DNA of 64,000 nucleotides from Rattus norvegicus (Eukaryota; Chordata; Mammalia; Rodentia; Muridae): contig NC_086026.1 of NCBI RefSeq assembly GCF_036323735.1, positions 55,061,039-55,125,038 on the forward strand, in the 5' to 3' direction. The notes below the pieces were generated by a model. The model was given only the letters and a program-made list of their open reading frames with translations. It searched no databases and had not been told where the DNA came from. The translations under genes and the position numbers were made by a program. Every line of letters starts with the position of its first letter. Position 1 is the first letter of the stretch. Shown here one piece after another: positions 43,501-56,500 of this stretch.

Positions 43501-46500
43501 AGTTCAATCCCTGGCACCCATGCAGAAAGCTAGAAATGATTAGGTTTTCTTGTACAGGGAACACAGTGGTAGATGAATCCATGGGGCTCACTGGCCAGCC
43601 AGCCTAACTTAGTTGGGTCCCTGGGTCCCAGTGAGAGGCCCTATGTCAAAGGCAAGGGTTCTGAAGAATACTATCCAAGATAGAAGACCTTTTGCTGCCA
43701 CCACACATGCATATGCACACTGATGCGTTTACACCCCCACATACGTAGCTATGAAACATACACACTCAAAGGTGCGAAAGAACATACAGCTATTCCACAA
43801 TTACCACTGTACCACCTGGCACCCTACTTGGGGAATGGGGACTATTTCTAGTTTCTTATGGGACCAGTATCAGTGAGGATCTGGTATAACTTCAATACCT
43901 AGGTATCCGGGTGCTGGATGGACCACTCACAGACAGTATGGAAGCTGTGGCATTCAACAAACACTATCAGATCAATGACATCTACAGCTGCAGGTAAGGA
44001 GAGGAGAGCTGCAGGTGAGGAGGTGAGAGATTTGAGTCTCTGGGACAGATCTTTCAAAAAAAAAAAAAAAAAGCATAGCAAAATAGGCTGCCCCTAGCCT
44101 AGCAGGGATTCCTTGTTAGACTCAGCTAATAAGGCCATTTCCCTCGTTTATCTAGATTCCCAGCCCCAGGGTACTCAGTCTTAAACATGCCACAAAAAGA
44201 GTGTCCCAAAATGCCTGCATTTGTTTTGTATACTTACAATGCTCTTAAAAGAAAGTGCACTGAGTTCAGTGCTCCCTGCAAAGACGCTCTTGAAGCTTCA
44301 GGCTGTGGGTTTAGGAGCTGGATAAGAGGAGTTTAGGATGGATGGCCCCCATCATATTAATAGAGCCTGTTCTTCCCCTGACCAGTACCTTTCTTGAATT
44401 CTCTTTAATCTATTTTTATTGGGGGTATGTGGGGTGTGTGCCAGTGCCATGATCAGAGGACAACCTTGTGTAGTTTCCCCTTCTACCTTTATATGGGCCC
44501 CTGGGATCAAAGTCAACCTTCATAGCAAACACCTTTACCCCTGAGGCGTCTCATAGGCCCTGCTCAACTTAAGAACCAAGAACTTGTCTGACATGCCAGC
44601 ATGCACTTTTAATCCCAGCACTCAGAAGTTAGAGGCAGATGGATCTCTAAGTTCAAGGCCAGCCAGATCTACATAATGAGTTCCAGGACAGCCAAGGCTA
44701 CACAGAGAAACTTATCTCTTGACAACAACTACCACCTTTGAGCTAGAGGAATGGCTTGGTGGCTGAGAGTGCTTGATGCTCTTACAGAGGACCTGGTTTC
44801 AGTTCCCAGTAACCACACGATGGCTCATAACATTCAGTCACTCCAATTTGAGGGAATCTGAAACCTGGCTTCTAGGGGCATTCCATACATGTTGAACTTG
44901 TACGTACATTTGGGCTAAACACTCAGATACAAACTTTTTCTTTTTCTTTTTTTTTTTTTTTTTGTTTTGTTTTTGGAGCTGGGGACCGAACCCAGGGCCT
45001 TGTGGTTGCTAAGCAAGCGCTCTACCGCTGAGCTAAATCCCCAACCCCAGATACAAACTTTAATAAAAGGAAATCCAAGCACTTATGCCTAGCAGTAGCT
45101 CTGTAAGTCACAGGAGGGCCCTGTCCCTATGCCACTATGTATCTTCTGCTTCCCTGGGACCTGAGGAAGGATAGGTGAAGTCATTCTAAATGGGGAAATT
45201 TCCAAGTAAAGAAGAGTCTTAGCGTGTACTTCCGCTTTCCACTTTGGAAGAAAATGGACCCATGACACCATGTGTCTTTTAATCATGGGGTTCCTTGGGA
45301 GAAGAGTAAAACCTCGAGCAGGAGAATGGCTTGGTAAGTCAGGGAGAGCCTAGATGGGTAGCTCCAACTTGGTTCTACTCTTCCCTTTGTGTATCTCAAC
45401 AGCTGGGGCCCCGATGATGATGGGAAGACAGTGGATGGTCCTCATCAGCTTGGGAAGGTAACTGAGGAGCATGAAGAATGGGGAACCTTTGAGACCCTCT
45501 TTATTTGGTTTTAGAAGAACCTCCAATCAAACCCTCTTCCCATCCTACTTTCATTGTAGTGCCCAACTTATACCATTTAGCATCCTGTCAAAAAAGATTG
45601 TGTGCCTCCCTAGGAATGGGGGCTGTGGGACACTGGTGCTTGGAGAACTTCAGCTTGTTTCTCTGGGATCTCATTCTGGGTTTCTATTCATCACTCTGCT
45701 CAGTTATCTGATAAGCAGAATAGGTCTGTCGAAGACTATTCATTTTTTTTATTTTTTAGATTTATTGAGTTTTGTGTCCAATGGTGTTTTCCCTGCATGT
45801 ATATCTATGTGAGGGTATCAAATCCCCTGATGTTGGAGTTGCAGACAGTTGTGAGCTGTCACGTGGGTTCTGAGAATTGAATCTGGGCCCTCTGGAAGAG
45901 CAGCCAGTGCTCTTAACTGCTAAGCCATCTCTCCAGCCCAAACACTGTCAATTCTTACCTTTCTCCCACTTGATGTGTGTGTCTAAATCTCTTTCCCCTT
46001 TCCCCAGGGCCTCTCCCTTGTTCTTTTCTTGTTCTAGAAGTGGGAGGAGAAGGATGGCTGGTTCAATAGGTACAGGCTTTTCTATTAGCTGCTTGACTAA
46101 TAGCCTGACATTTTTGTTCTTCAGGCTGCCTTACAACATGGAGTGATGGCTGGTCGCCAAGGCTTTGGAAGTATCTTTGTGGTTGCCAGTGGTAATGGTG
46201 GCCAGCACAATGACAACTGCAACTATGATGGCTATGCCAACTCCATCTACACTGTCACCATAGGTAGTGGTCTAGAGACTCCATGGGCATGGAGTCACCT
46301 GGGTGTGTTTTGTGTCTCCACTCGTTCTGTTTATCTTTAAGTGTATAATCACAGTCATCTCTTGAGGATCAGATAGTACTAACCCAGCTCTTGTAAGCTC
46401 TGAGGGTTTCTCTGGAGCATGTTCAAACATTCCCTAGAAATCACCCACCTGTCTTCACTACCATTATGTAGGTTTGAACTACACATTGGTCTCTTTCCAT

Positions 46501-49500
46501 GGCCACTGACTTAAAGCTGCCTCTGGCTACCCTTTAACCTGAATTAAGGACTGCTGTCTTGCACTCCCAATTATAAAGTTTGTCATTTTACTTTTTATTA
46601 TTTGTTTACTTGACTTCCTACCTGACTATAGGCTTCTTGACATCAGCCTCATACTGACTCCTTAGATCACAAGGAACTGTCCCTACCCCTCTCTAGCACT
46701 GCATACTGTGTCCTTCCTACACCTTCCAAGATGTAGCCTTTTCCACATGGTTCTGTACCTAATATGTATGACTCACAGTAGATCTTAGTACAAATTGAAA
46801 ACAAGTGACCAAGTACAGAGGTGGAAGGCCCTCACTTTTGCCTGAAGCCTGTGGGAAGAGTGGTGTAGCGCAAGAAATCCCTCTGCCGTTTGAGGTCCCT
46901 GCCCACATACAGATGAGGGCTGTGGTCCTCCTCTGAGCTCATCCCTTCATGATGAAGACAACTCAGGTGCTACCTATACGATCCTTATGTGAGCTCCTGT
47001 CTTGCTTTTCTGTGCCAGGAGCTGTGGATGAGGAGGGACGGATGCCTTTTTATGCAGAGGAGTGTGCCTCCATGCTGGCAGTCACCTTCAGTGGAGGAGA
47101 CAAGATGCTGCGGAGCATTGTGAGCACTTCCGGGACCCTGGCCATGTGGCAGTGAGGGCAGGGGTGGCTTGAGACAAGGGCTCACGCTGTGCCCAGCTGA
47201 GTAGGAACTCATAATATGGTTCAGATTGGCCTTGAATATACTGGCCATCTTCCTGCCTTGGCCTCCTGTGTGTTGAGATTCACACGTAATGCACCACACC
47301 TGGTAAAACAGGTCTCTTTCACCTCATTGTTTGAGAAAGGGTCGTATAACTTAGGCTGGTCTTCAGGTCACTGGAGCGGAGGATTCCATTGTCTTCCTGA
47401 TCCTCCTCTGTTAGTGGTTCGATCATAAACTTTTTAACTTGTTCACAGAATACTTATGGCAGAATTTGGGCCTTTACAACTTTCTGTGTGCTATTCAGTC
47501 CTTTTATAAATACTGACTGCCGTGTTCACCTTAGGAATAAAGGCAGTGCTTGTCTCAGGGATGCACAGGACAGGAAGTTGGAACTGACCCTGTCCTTCAC
47601 TAGACCTCTAACTTAAGCCAAAGCCTGAGAATGCAGCAGGGGAGTGGAGAGCTTCTGTAGTACACACACAACCTTTGAAGGACTCAGGACATCTGCTGGG
47701 CTCCAACCCAGCCTTCATCAGTCGAGCCTCTGGACCAGAGTCCCAGAGAAAACCCTGGATGTCCCTGTTGCCACTAACAGTGTCAAGTAAGAATTGAATG
47801 CTCCAGGCCAAAGCTGGGCAGGAGCCAGATGCTTGTCAGCATTTGCCAATGGCCAGTTGGGTTGTCCCTGAGCTTACTGGGAATTAAGTAGCTTCATCTT
47901 CACACAGGGTCAAGTTCATTTTACAAATGAATTTGTTATGCCAGTAAATGACTTCTGGTCAACACAATGTTCCAAGGCTCTATGCCAGTTGACCCCAACC
48001 CTGGGGAGACAAGAGAAAAATAGAGTAAAGTGAAAAGCAAGAAGTTTGCAGGCTACCTGGGGTGCTGGCCTGTGTTAGAATAGGGGCCTGCTCCTTACCA
48101 CCTGGCAGAGTTCTGGGACCCTCTCATCCTGTCCCCTGTAAGGACCTAAGAAGGCTCTGTAACGGAATCGTCATGGTTGCTCTACAGAGCCTAGCTTTAC
48201 CCCTCCCAACTCAACTCGCTTTCTCACCCTCACCCCACCTTCCATCCGAACTATAATTTGTCCAGATTTGTAAAGGGAGTTTATTCAGCCAAGTTCCCAT
48301 CTTTGGAATGCCCTTGCCTTGGCAACCTCCTGTTGTGTGACCAGGCAGCTGCATGGGGCTGTCTCTGAGGATAAGGGCCAGGGGAATAGGCTTCCCACAA
48401 TCTGGCTTCTTGCCCAGGGAGCTTCCCTAGATTTTCCTAGCACTGTGTGATGTTCTTGCCATTATGGGCAAGTTCACAGACTTTGCATCTGTACTCTAGA
48501 CTATCACAGACAGGCTCTTTCCTTAACAGGAAAAAATCAATCTGTTCCCTGGCACCAATCAGGCTTCCTCTCTGGTTGAGACCACACCATGGAGTGTTTT
48601 TCCCTTTCCTTTGGGAGATCACAGTGTCTGGGTGAAAATGGCATCTCTTGGCAGCTGCAGTAACAGCTGGGGTGGGGTGGGGCTAGGGGAGGCGATGGCA
48701 AAAAGCAGCTCTTTGCAGAAGTTGGCACTCTGGTCTAGCCTGCACCAGCTTTGTGATGGGGAGAAGCTTTAACAGGGCTTACCCAGCTAGACTTTGTGAC
48801 ACTGTTGTTGATGGGGCATCACCTTGATGCCAAACAGATGCTGTCTTCTAGTTTTCATGTCTCATTTGAGAGGCATGAGTAGGAGAGAGGAGCTCACAGA
48901 AACCCAACCAAGATTCCAACCAGAGCAGGGAAATAGCTTGTCCAGTGGCCAGTAGTGCACAGCAGACAGGCCGTGTAGATACTGAGACTGCAGTAGGCTT
49001 CAACCGAAGGCTGTAATCATCTCAGGGAACATGCACTCTGGGTTCCCACAGTTATTCTCCCAGCTCCAGCCAGAGCCCAGTAGATCTAGCTATTTCTCTG
49101 GCTAGCTGTGTTATGGAGAGTTGAGGTAGAAAATTTAGGAATGAAATGACAAAAGGAAACAAACAAAAAATTAGAGGAGCAAGAATCACGAAACTTGGGC
49201 TGGAGAGATGGCTCAGCGGTTAAGAGCACCCAACTGCTCTTCCAGAGGTCCTGAGTTCAATTCCCAGCAACCACATGGTGGCTCACAACCATCTGTAAGG
49301 AGACCCGATGCCCTCTTCTGGTGTGTCTGAAGACAGCTACAGTGTACTTATATATAATAAATGAATAAATAAATCTTTAAAAAAAAAAAAAGAATCACGA
49401 AACTTTCCCTCTTGCAACTGCTGTCACTTTCAGTTTCTATTAACTATTGATTGATACTCTGTGCATAAGAGCAGAGGGCTACCTGAGAGACTTGTTCAAG

Positions 49501-50497
49501 GACTGTCTTGTTCCCTTCTTCCAGTGTCTAACCCCCCACTCCTTACTCCACTTTGCAGGTGACTACTGACTGGGACCTTCAGAAGGGCACTGGCTGCACT
49601 GAAGGCCACACAGGAACCTCAGCTGCAGCCCCTCTAGCAGCTGGCATGATAGCTCTCATGCTGCAGGTGCGGCCCTGCCTCACGTGGCGGGATGTCCAGC
49701 ACATCATTGTCTTCACAGCCACTCAGGTGAGAGTTAGCGACTGGCTGAGAAGTGCCCAGCCCACCCACTCCATGGCTGAGCTGTCAGGAGACAGTTTCAA
49801 ATGTCTCGGTAGGATATGTAAAGCATGGGTGTGAGGACTCCATCAATACCACAGACCCAAGATGAGCTGTGGCGTGACACTCTCACTTGGAAGCCTGTCC
49901 TCTTGAGTCCTTCTAAGGAAGCAAGTCACTCATGGGGTTCTGACTTTTTTTCTTACCCTTTTGGAGGGAATCTATTCCTAGCAGCCTCAGTGGGAATGTC
50001 TGGACTAGACCAGTTGTCAGGTGAGCAGGGAGAAGAGAGTCAAGCAAGGCTAGAGATTCACCAAGACTTCTATTCTTTTAGTATGAAGATCATCGTGCAG
50101 ACTGGCTCACTAATGAGGCTGGATTCAGCCACAGCCATCAGCATGGTTTCGGCCTGCTCAACGCCTGGAGACTTGTCAATGCAGCCAAGGTAAACCACAT
50201 GTTAGCCAGCAGGACACCCTACATAGACAGAGACTGAGAGAAGGTACCAATGTCTGAACATCACCTGGCATTTTACTGACACTTGACCACTTTATCCTTA
50301 TCCTGGCTGAGCCATCTATCTTATCAGTAGAAAGTGGAAGATCCCTAAGTGTTAGTATAGTGAGAGGAGAACTGGAACGGACTCTAAGGCTCTCAGTGCT
50401 TCTGGTTTCCTCCTGCCCATCAGACACTTGGGACACAGAAGGAACCTCAAGTGAAAGAGTATGATGACAGAAAAGCTTAGACCTTAGACAGCTTTGT

Positions 50498-50567
<70 letters not shown>

Positions 50568-53500
50568 AATAAGTTTTGTTTGTTAATTGCTGTCCCCTAC
50601 TTTTCCTTGAACAGATCTGGACGTCTGTCCCTTACTTAGCTTCCTATGTCAGCCCCATGCTGAAAGAAAATAAGGCTGTTCCACGGTCCCCCCACTCTCT
50701 GGAGGTCCTATGGAATGGTAAGCCTTCAGCACAAGGGGTTAATGTTAGGTCCAAGGCTTGAGGTGGGTGATGGGGAAGCTAAGCTAAGCTCATCCTCCCT
50801 GCCCAGTTCTCCCCCTTCCTTCAGTAGCTGAGCTGTAGCCAAACCTGTGGAGTTTTCTTTGACCATTTTAGGGCATGTTGCTGCTTCTGAGTTGGCTGGC
50901 CTCTGGCTGCTTAACAAGACCTTTCTCCTGAGTTCCTAATAGTAAGGCGGAGCTGTAAGCAATAGACTAGGAAGCCAGAGGGCTGAGTGGGAGAGGGGCT
51001 TAGGGCGTCTCAGCAGGGTTGAAAGAAGTCCTTGTGACTTCCATGCAAAAATCTTGTCAAACAGCCCTATACAGTCCAGAGGCCCCAGTGTGTCGGAGAG
51101 GAGGGCATGGCTCGGTTCTTAATTTCCTCCAGAGAAAACCAGATGCCATCTCTAAGGGGTGGGACAAGCACAAGTTCAGGGCCTCTGGGCCAGAGCTGCT
51201 ACTGTGCTGTTGCTCTTTCCTCTCTGCTTGCCATTACAAGGTCTGTCTGTGAAGGAGTGCAGGACCCATGGGATGTGGTTACATGCTAACCACAGAGGTA
51301 GAAACCCTTCTGAGAGAGATGGGAAGCTGGATCTAGATGTTTTATGCAGCAACCTTCTGCCTGCGTTGTTTTTGTTTGGGTGCTTGGGAAAGAACCCATT
51401 GCCTCATACATCCTAAGCACACATGCCCTACCACTCAGCTCTACCCCAGCTTCTCTGCATGCACATTTCTCAATTATTCCTACTCTTAGCCCCATGTTTA
51501 CCCTTGAGAAAATTTGACAACCAGAGTTATTTGCTATTTTTTGTGAATACTGAGGTGTATGTGCTCCATGCTGATATCAGAACTCTGTCCTTAATTTTCC
51601 TGTGCCCCTTGAAAGTGCTCAGACCAGAGACATGGTGTCTAGAAAAAAGAATGACCAAAGGAGGGACCTTGGGTGGGAGGATAGGACAGCCTTTCTTATG
51701 GACACTTCAATAGGTTAAACACCTTTCTCCCTAAGCATATCCCACTCTTGTCAGTTTCCCTGTGCATGGATGGAGACAGGGCCTAGGGGATACATTTTTC
51801 CATGAGCAGCATGCTGTCATAGGAAGAGCAGAAAACATACCCAGGAATGTGGTTCTGGGAAGCCCCTGGCCTTTCCACAGTGTCTTGGGGATTGTGGGCC
51901 TTTTAACCTTTACTCTCTTCGGGGCTGTTTCCTCTCACTTCTGTCAGATGAACAAGTGAGCTGCTCAGTGTCAGAGACCTTCAGTTCTGTTATCCTCTGC
52001 TTCATTATCCAGGGATTGTGGCCCCTTAACTTAAAGTCTGACATCTCCCGTAGGAACTGGGTGGCTGGCAGTTGTCTGTTGGTCACTAGAAAGCATAGAA
52101 GGGAAGTGAAGAGAGCAGGATACAGGGCAGGAGGTAAAGATCCAGGAGTTTTGCTGGTGGCATCTTCCACCAGAGTGGTAAGCAGGCCTTCCTACTGCAG
52201 AAGCCAGCGAAAGATTTCTTACCCTGAGCACATTCAGCCTTCGATAGATAGAGCGAAGCAGGATAGAAAGTGTGAGCCTGGAAGGCTGGCTTGGTGGTCA
52301 CAGAGTACAGAACTGAGTGACTCAGCCCCAGACAGTCTAGATGCCCCATCCCTACAATCAATCCTGGATGGTCTAGACACCTCATCCCAGTCAGCCACAA
52401 TTGATCTAGCACATTGTACACCTTACAGACACAAATAAGCCAGACCCTGTCCCCTAGAGCCAACTGATCATAGTCTTCAAGCAAAATCAGGCTGACTGTA
52501 GGTTGAGGGCTGAAAACAAACTTTTTAAGAAACAGAAGGAAGCTGAGCATGATGACAGCTGTCTGTAGTCTTACACTCAGGTGTCAGAGGACAGGAAGAT
52601 TACTGTAAGTTCATCTTGGCTTACATAGTGAGTTCCAGGCCAGCCAGGACTGCAAAGGGAGGCTCTGTTTTAAAAAGTGAGAAAGGAGGCAGGCAGAAGG
52701 AGCTGAGTACCAAGACAGTAGCAGAAGAGATGAAATAACCTTAAAGGGCCCTGAGCATTGTTAACCAGGACTTTAGTTGTAATGGAGATGTCCAGATGTG
52801 TGCAGCTATTGAGTCTGTCAAACATTTCATGGTAGCTAGGGCCAGGGAATGTGATGCCTTAAAGTCTGACATCTTCCATAGGTACTGAGTAGCTGGCAGT
52901 TGCTGCCCAATTGTGATTCCCTGTCAAGGAAGTGAACTTTTTTTTTTCTCTTTTTCGAGACAGGGTTTCTCTTTGTTGCCCTGGCTGTCCCAGAACTTGC
53001 CCTGTAAGCCAGGCTGGCCTCGAACTCAAGTCCACTTACTTCTGCCTCCTAATTGCATTTAATAACAGTGAATTTTTATTTTAACCATCTGCATGTTTCT
53101 AAGCAAGCATGTTGAGCAGAGCAACTCGAGCAAAACAGGCTTGCATTTTTTTCCCACTAGAAGTCAGTGAGGAGGAAGCAGTTCACACTGGGTGTGAAAT
53201 CTCTATTGGGTGGGAAGAGAGTGGGCTTTGCTGGGAGTTTCTTCACTGGAGAATGGAAGATTCCAGAACGCTTGCTTGCACCTGTGCTTTGTGCACAGTC
53301 CAAGTCTGCCAGCAGTCCTCTGCCTCATGAGTACTGCTCTCCTTTCTTCCTCTCCTCTCCAACTTCAGGCCACTGAGGTTTCTCCTGCTTCCCATCTAGC
53401 TGAAGTCCCTGCCTCCTTCAAGATTCTGTTTGTCTGTATTTTCTCCTTTCCTTCCTTCATCACTCCCTGCCCACCTCACTTTCCTAATAGTAATTGAACC

Positions 53501-56500
53501 CAGGTTCTTCTTCATGCTAGTAAGTTCTCTACTACTAAACTATATTCTCAGCATACTCATGGTGCCCATTTTTGGTCCCATCCAAGGACAAATTTGTAGT
53601 TCATCCTTCTGAACCTTGTTGCAGATCATAGATTAGCCCCTGTCTTACTCTGCTGCCTGTGATTCCCTCTGCTCCATTGTCCTCTCTGGCCTCCCTCACT
53701 GTCCAAAGTTCCTGTTTTCTTTATGTACTTGAGACTCTTGGACCACGAGTGTCTTTGAGCTGTATTCTGACTCGTTTCCCACCCCCACCACTCTGTTTCC
53801 TCCCTCATCAGAGCTGCTGTGTTTGATTTCAGCCCCCCTTCTACACGGTTCCTCCTCTTAAATCTTATTTTGATTGCCCATGAAATAAATAGGAAGGCTA
53901 GAGGTTGTCATAGCTTACAACAAATTATGGAAACAAGCAAACCAAGTTTGATATCTTCTAGATAGACTATGAAAGGTTAAAAGGAAAAAGAAATGCTGGA
54001 CAATATAATATGTGACGACCAGTTTCTTAGGGTTTCTAGTGTTGCTGAAACACCATGACTAGAAGCAATGTGTGAAAGAAAGAGTTTATTTTAATTGTAG
54101 ATTACAGTCTATCATGGAGGGAACTGAAAAGGGATTGGAGGAGCTCTACTTACTGGTTTGTTTTTGCTCAGCCTGATTTTTTTTTTTTTCCCCGAAGCTG
54201 GGGACCAAACCCAGGGCCTTAAGCTTGCTAGGCAAGCGCTCTACCACTGAGCTAAATCCCCAACCCCCACAGCCTGATTTTTTTATACATTCAACTGCAC
54301 AGAGGTGGTACTGTCCCCTCCATGGGCTATGCCCACTCATATCAGTCATCAGTGAAGAAGTTCACAGGCCATTGTGATAGGGACATTTTCTTCGTTAAGG
54401 TTCCCTCTTCCTAAATGACAAAAAAACTCAACCAGCTGGTATTCAAAGTAGTTGTCCATTTTAGGCATTAACTTATTTAATTCTATTAAAAATAATAGTT
54501 TACCCAAATAGTTTGCCATCCAGGTCTCTGCCCACAGCACTTAAAAATTAGTGTAAGCCAGGTATGGTGGCATATGCCTTTAATCCCAGCATTTGGAAGG
54601 CAAAGGCAGGAAGATCTCTTGAGTTCCATGCCAGCCTGATCTAAACAGTGAGCTCCAAGACAGCCAGGGCTACATAGAGAGACCTTACCTCAAACAACCA
54701 AAATAAACCAAAATAAACAAAAACAGAGTCAGATGTAAGGATCAAGCAAGGTAGGGGTTATTGTTTGACTTTCGTTTTCCTTTGTATTAGTATTTTCTAA
54801 AGATTTAGCCTAGTGGTGGCAGCACATGCCAGCACTCAGGAGGCAGAGGCAAGCGGATCTGAGTTCCAGGACAGCCAGTGCTACTCAGGGAAACCCTGCC
54901 TTGAAAAACAAAACAAAAAAGTAAAGTCCTTCTTTTTATCTTAGTTTCCCATTCCCATATTTCTCAGCACCCCTCCGTCTTCCTTATCTGTAAAGTTAAG
55001 ATGTCACTCTTTGGGCTAGAGAGATGGCTCAGTGCTTAAGGGCACTGACTGCTCTTTCAGAGGTCCTGAGTTCAATTCCCAGCAACCACATGGTGGCTCA
55101 CAACCATCTGTAATAGGATCCTGTGCCCTCTTCAAGTATGCATGCAGGCAAAACTCTATACATAATAAATAAATCTTCTTTAAAAAAAATAAAATAAAAT
55201 AAAATAAAAAGAGATGTTAGGCTGGAGAGATGGTTCTGTGGTTAAGAGCATTGGCTGCTCTTCCAGAGGACCCAGGTTCAATTCTCAGTACCCACATAGC
55301 AGCTCACAACTGTCCATAACTCCTGTTCTAGCACCCTTACATAGGCATATATGTAGTCAAAACACCATTAAACATAAAATAAAAGTAAATTATTTTTAAA
55401 AAGATGTTGCTAAACTTTGTCTTATGTGTTGAAAAAATTAATGCAAGAAAAGATACTTTAAGAAGAATTATGGGGTTGGGGATTTAGCTCAGTGGTAGAG
55501 CGCTTGCCTAGCAAGTGCAAGGCCCTGGGTTTGGTCCCAGCTCCAAAAAAAAACAAAAAGAAGAAGAAGAAGAATTATATCGGGCTGGAGAGGTGGCTCA
55601 GCGGGTAAGAGCACTGACTGCTCTTCCAGAGGTCCTGAGTTCAATTCCCAGCAACTACATGGTGGCTCACAACCATTTGTAACGGGATCCGACACCCTCT
55701 TCTGGTGTGTCTGAAGATAGTAACAGTGTACTTATAAAATAAATAAATCTTTAAAAAAAAGAAGAAGAATAATTATATCTCACTGCAGTCTAATTTCTTG
55801 GTTCCTAGTTGAGTCTCCCAGGTTGTTACTCCCCCCTCAACACCTTTATTCTGAAAGAATTATAAATTTGTTGAAATTTGCAAAATGATCAAGGAAATCT
55901 CATATACCCTTTCCTTAATGTTAGTGTCCTGTAATTATAATATGGTATCAAAACCAAGTACTTACTGTTGGCACAGCACCTAGAACATGATCAGTTTCAC
56001 AGTTTTGCATCTGTGTGTGTGTGTGTGTGTGTGCGCAGCTCTATGATAGGTCATGTATGTACTTGTGTAACCACTACCACAGTCGGGACCTGAAATGTGC
56101 TATCATAGGACCTCTTTGTGGCCACATGAATCTCTTCCACATCCCTGATGTCTGGAAAGTGTAATTAAGCAGTATAAATCCTTGAGATCAGCATTTTTAT
56201 TCTGCATAACTTTTTTGAAGCATATCCAGTCTAGTAGTTTTATAAATTACTATTGTATTGTCTTAAATACATGAAAATTCTTTATTTACCTCTATCTTTT
56301 TAATACTGTCCCCCATCTAGAATGTCCTCCGCTAGTCTGAATTGATTTCCTCACTCAGCACTCAGTGCTATGTGCCTCAACTCATCTGATATGCTGCACA
56401 TCAAATGTCATTTTGTGTTTGCAAATAGAGCTAAGGACTATGTACACTTCTCTGTATTCTCTTCATCTTGTACAGTGCCTCAAGTGTGGGAGGTGCACAG

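Larger units (their letters stand above)
42020..43902 (+). other. PCSK7 intron 5
   Basis: Holds a reversed B2 (42,300-42,474), B1 elements (43,060-43,395) and a diverged tRNA-derived SINE (43,450-43,790). About 42,480-43,050 is unique, with no exon seen. Confidence 0.7.

Noticed and set aside
51762..52438. 160-codon ORF in PCSK7 intron 12 (51,956-52,438)
   Set aside because: It lies wholly in an intron between in-phase exons, shows no recognisable domain and has no splice support.
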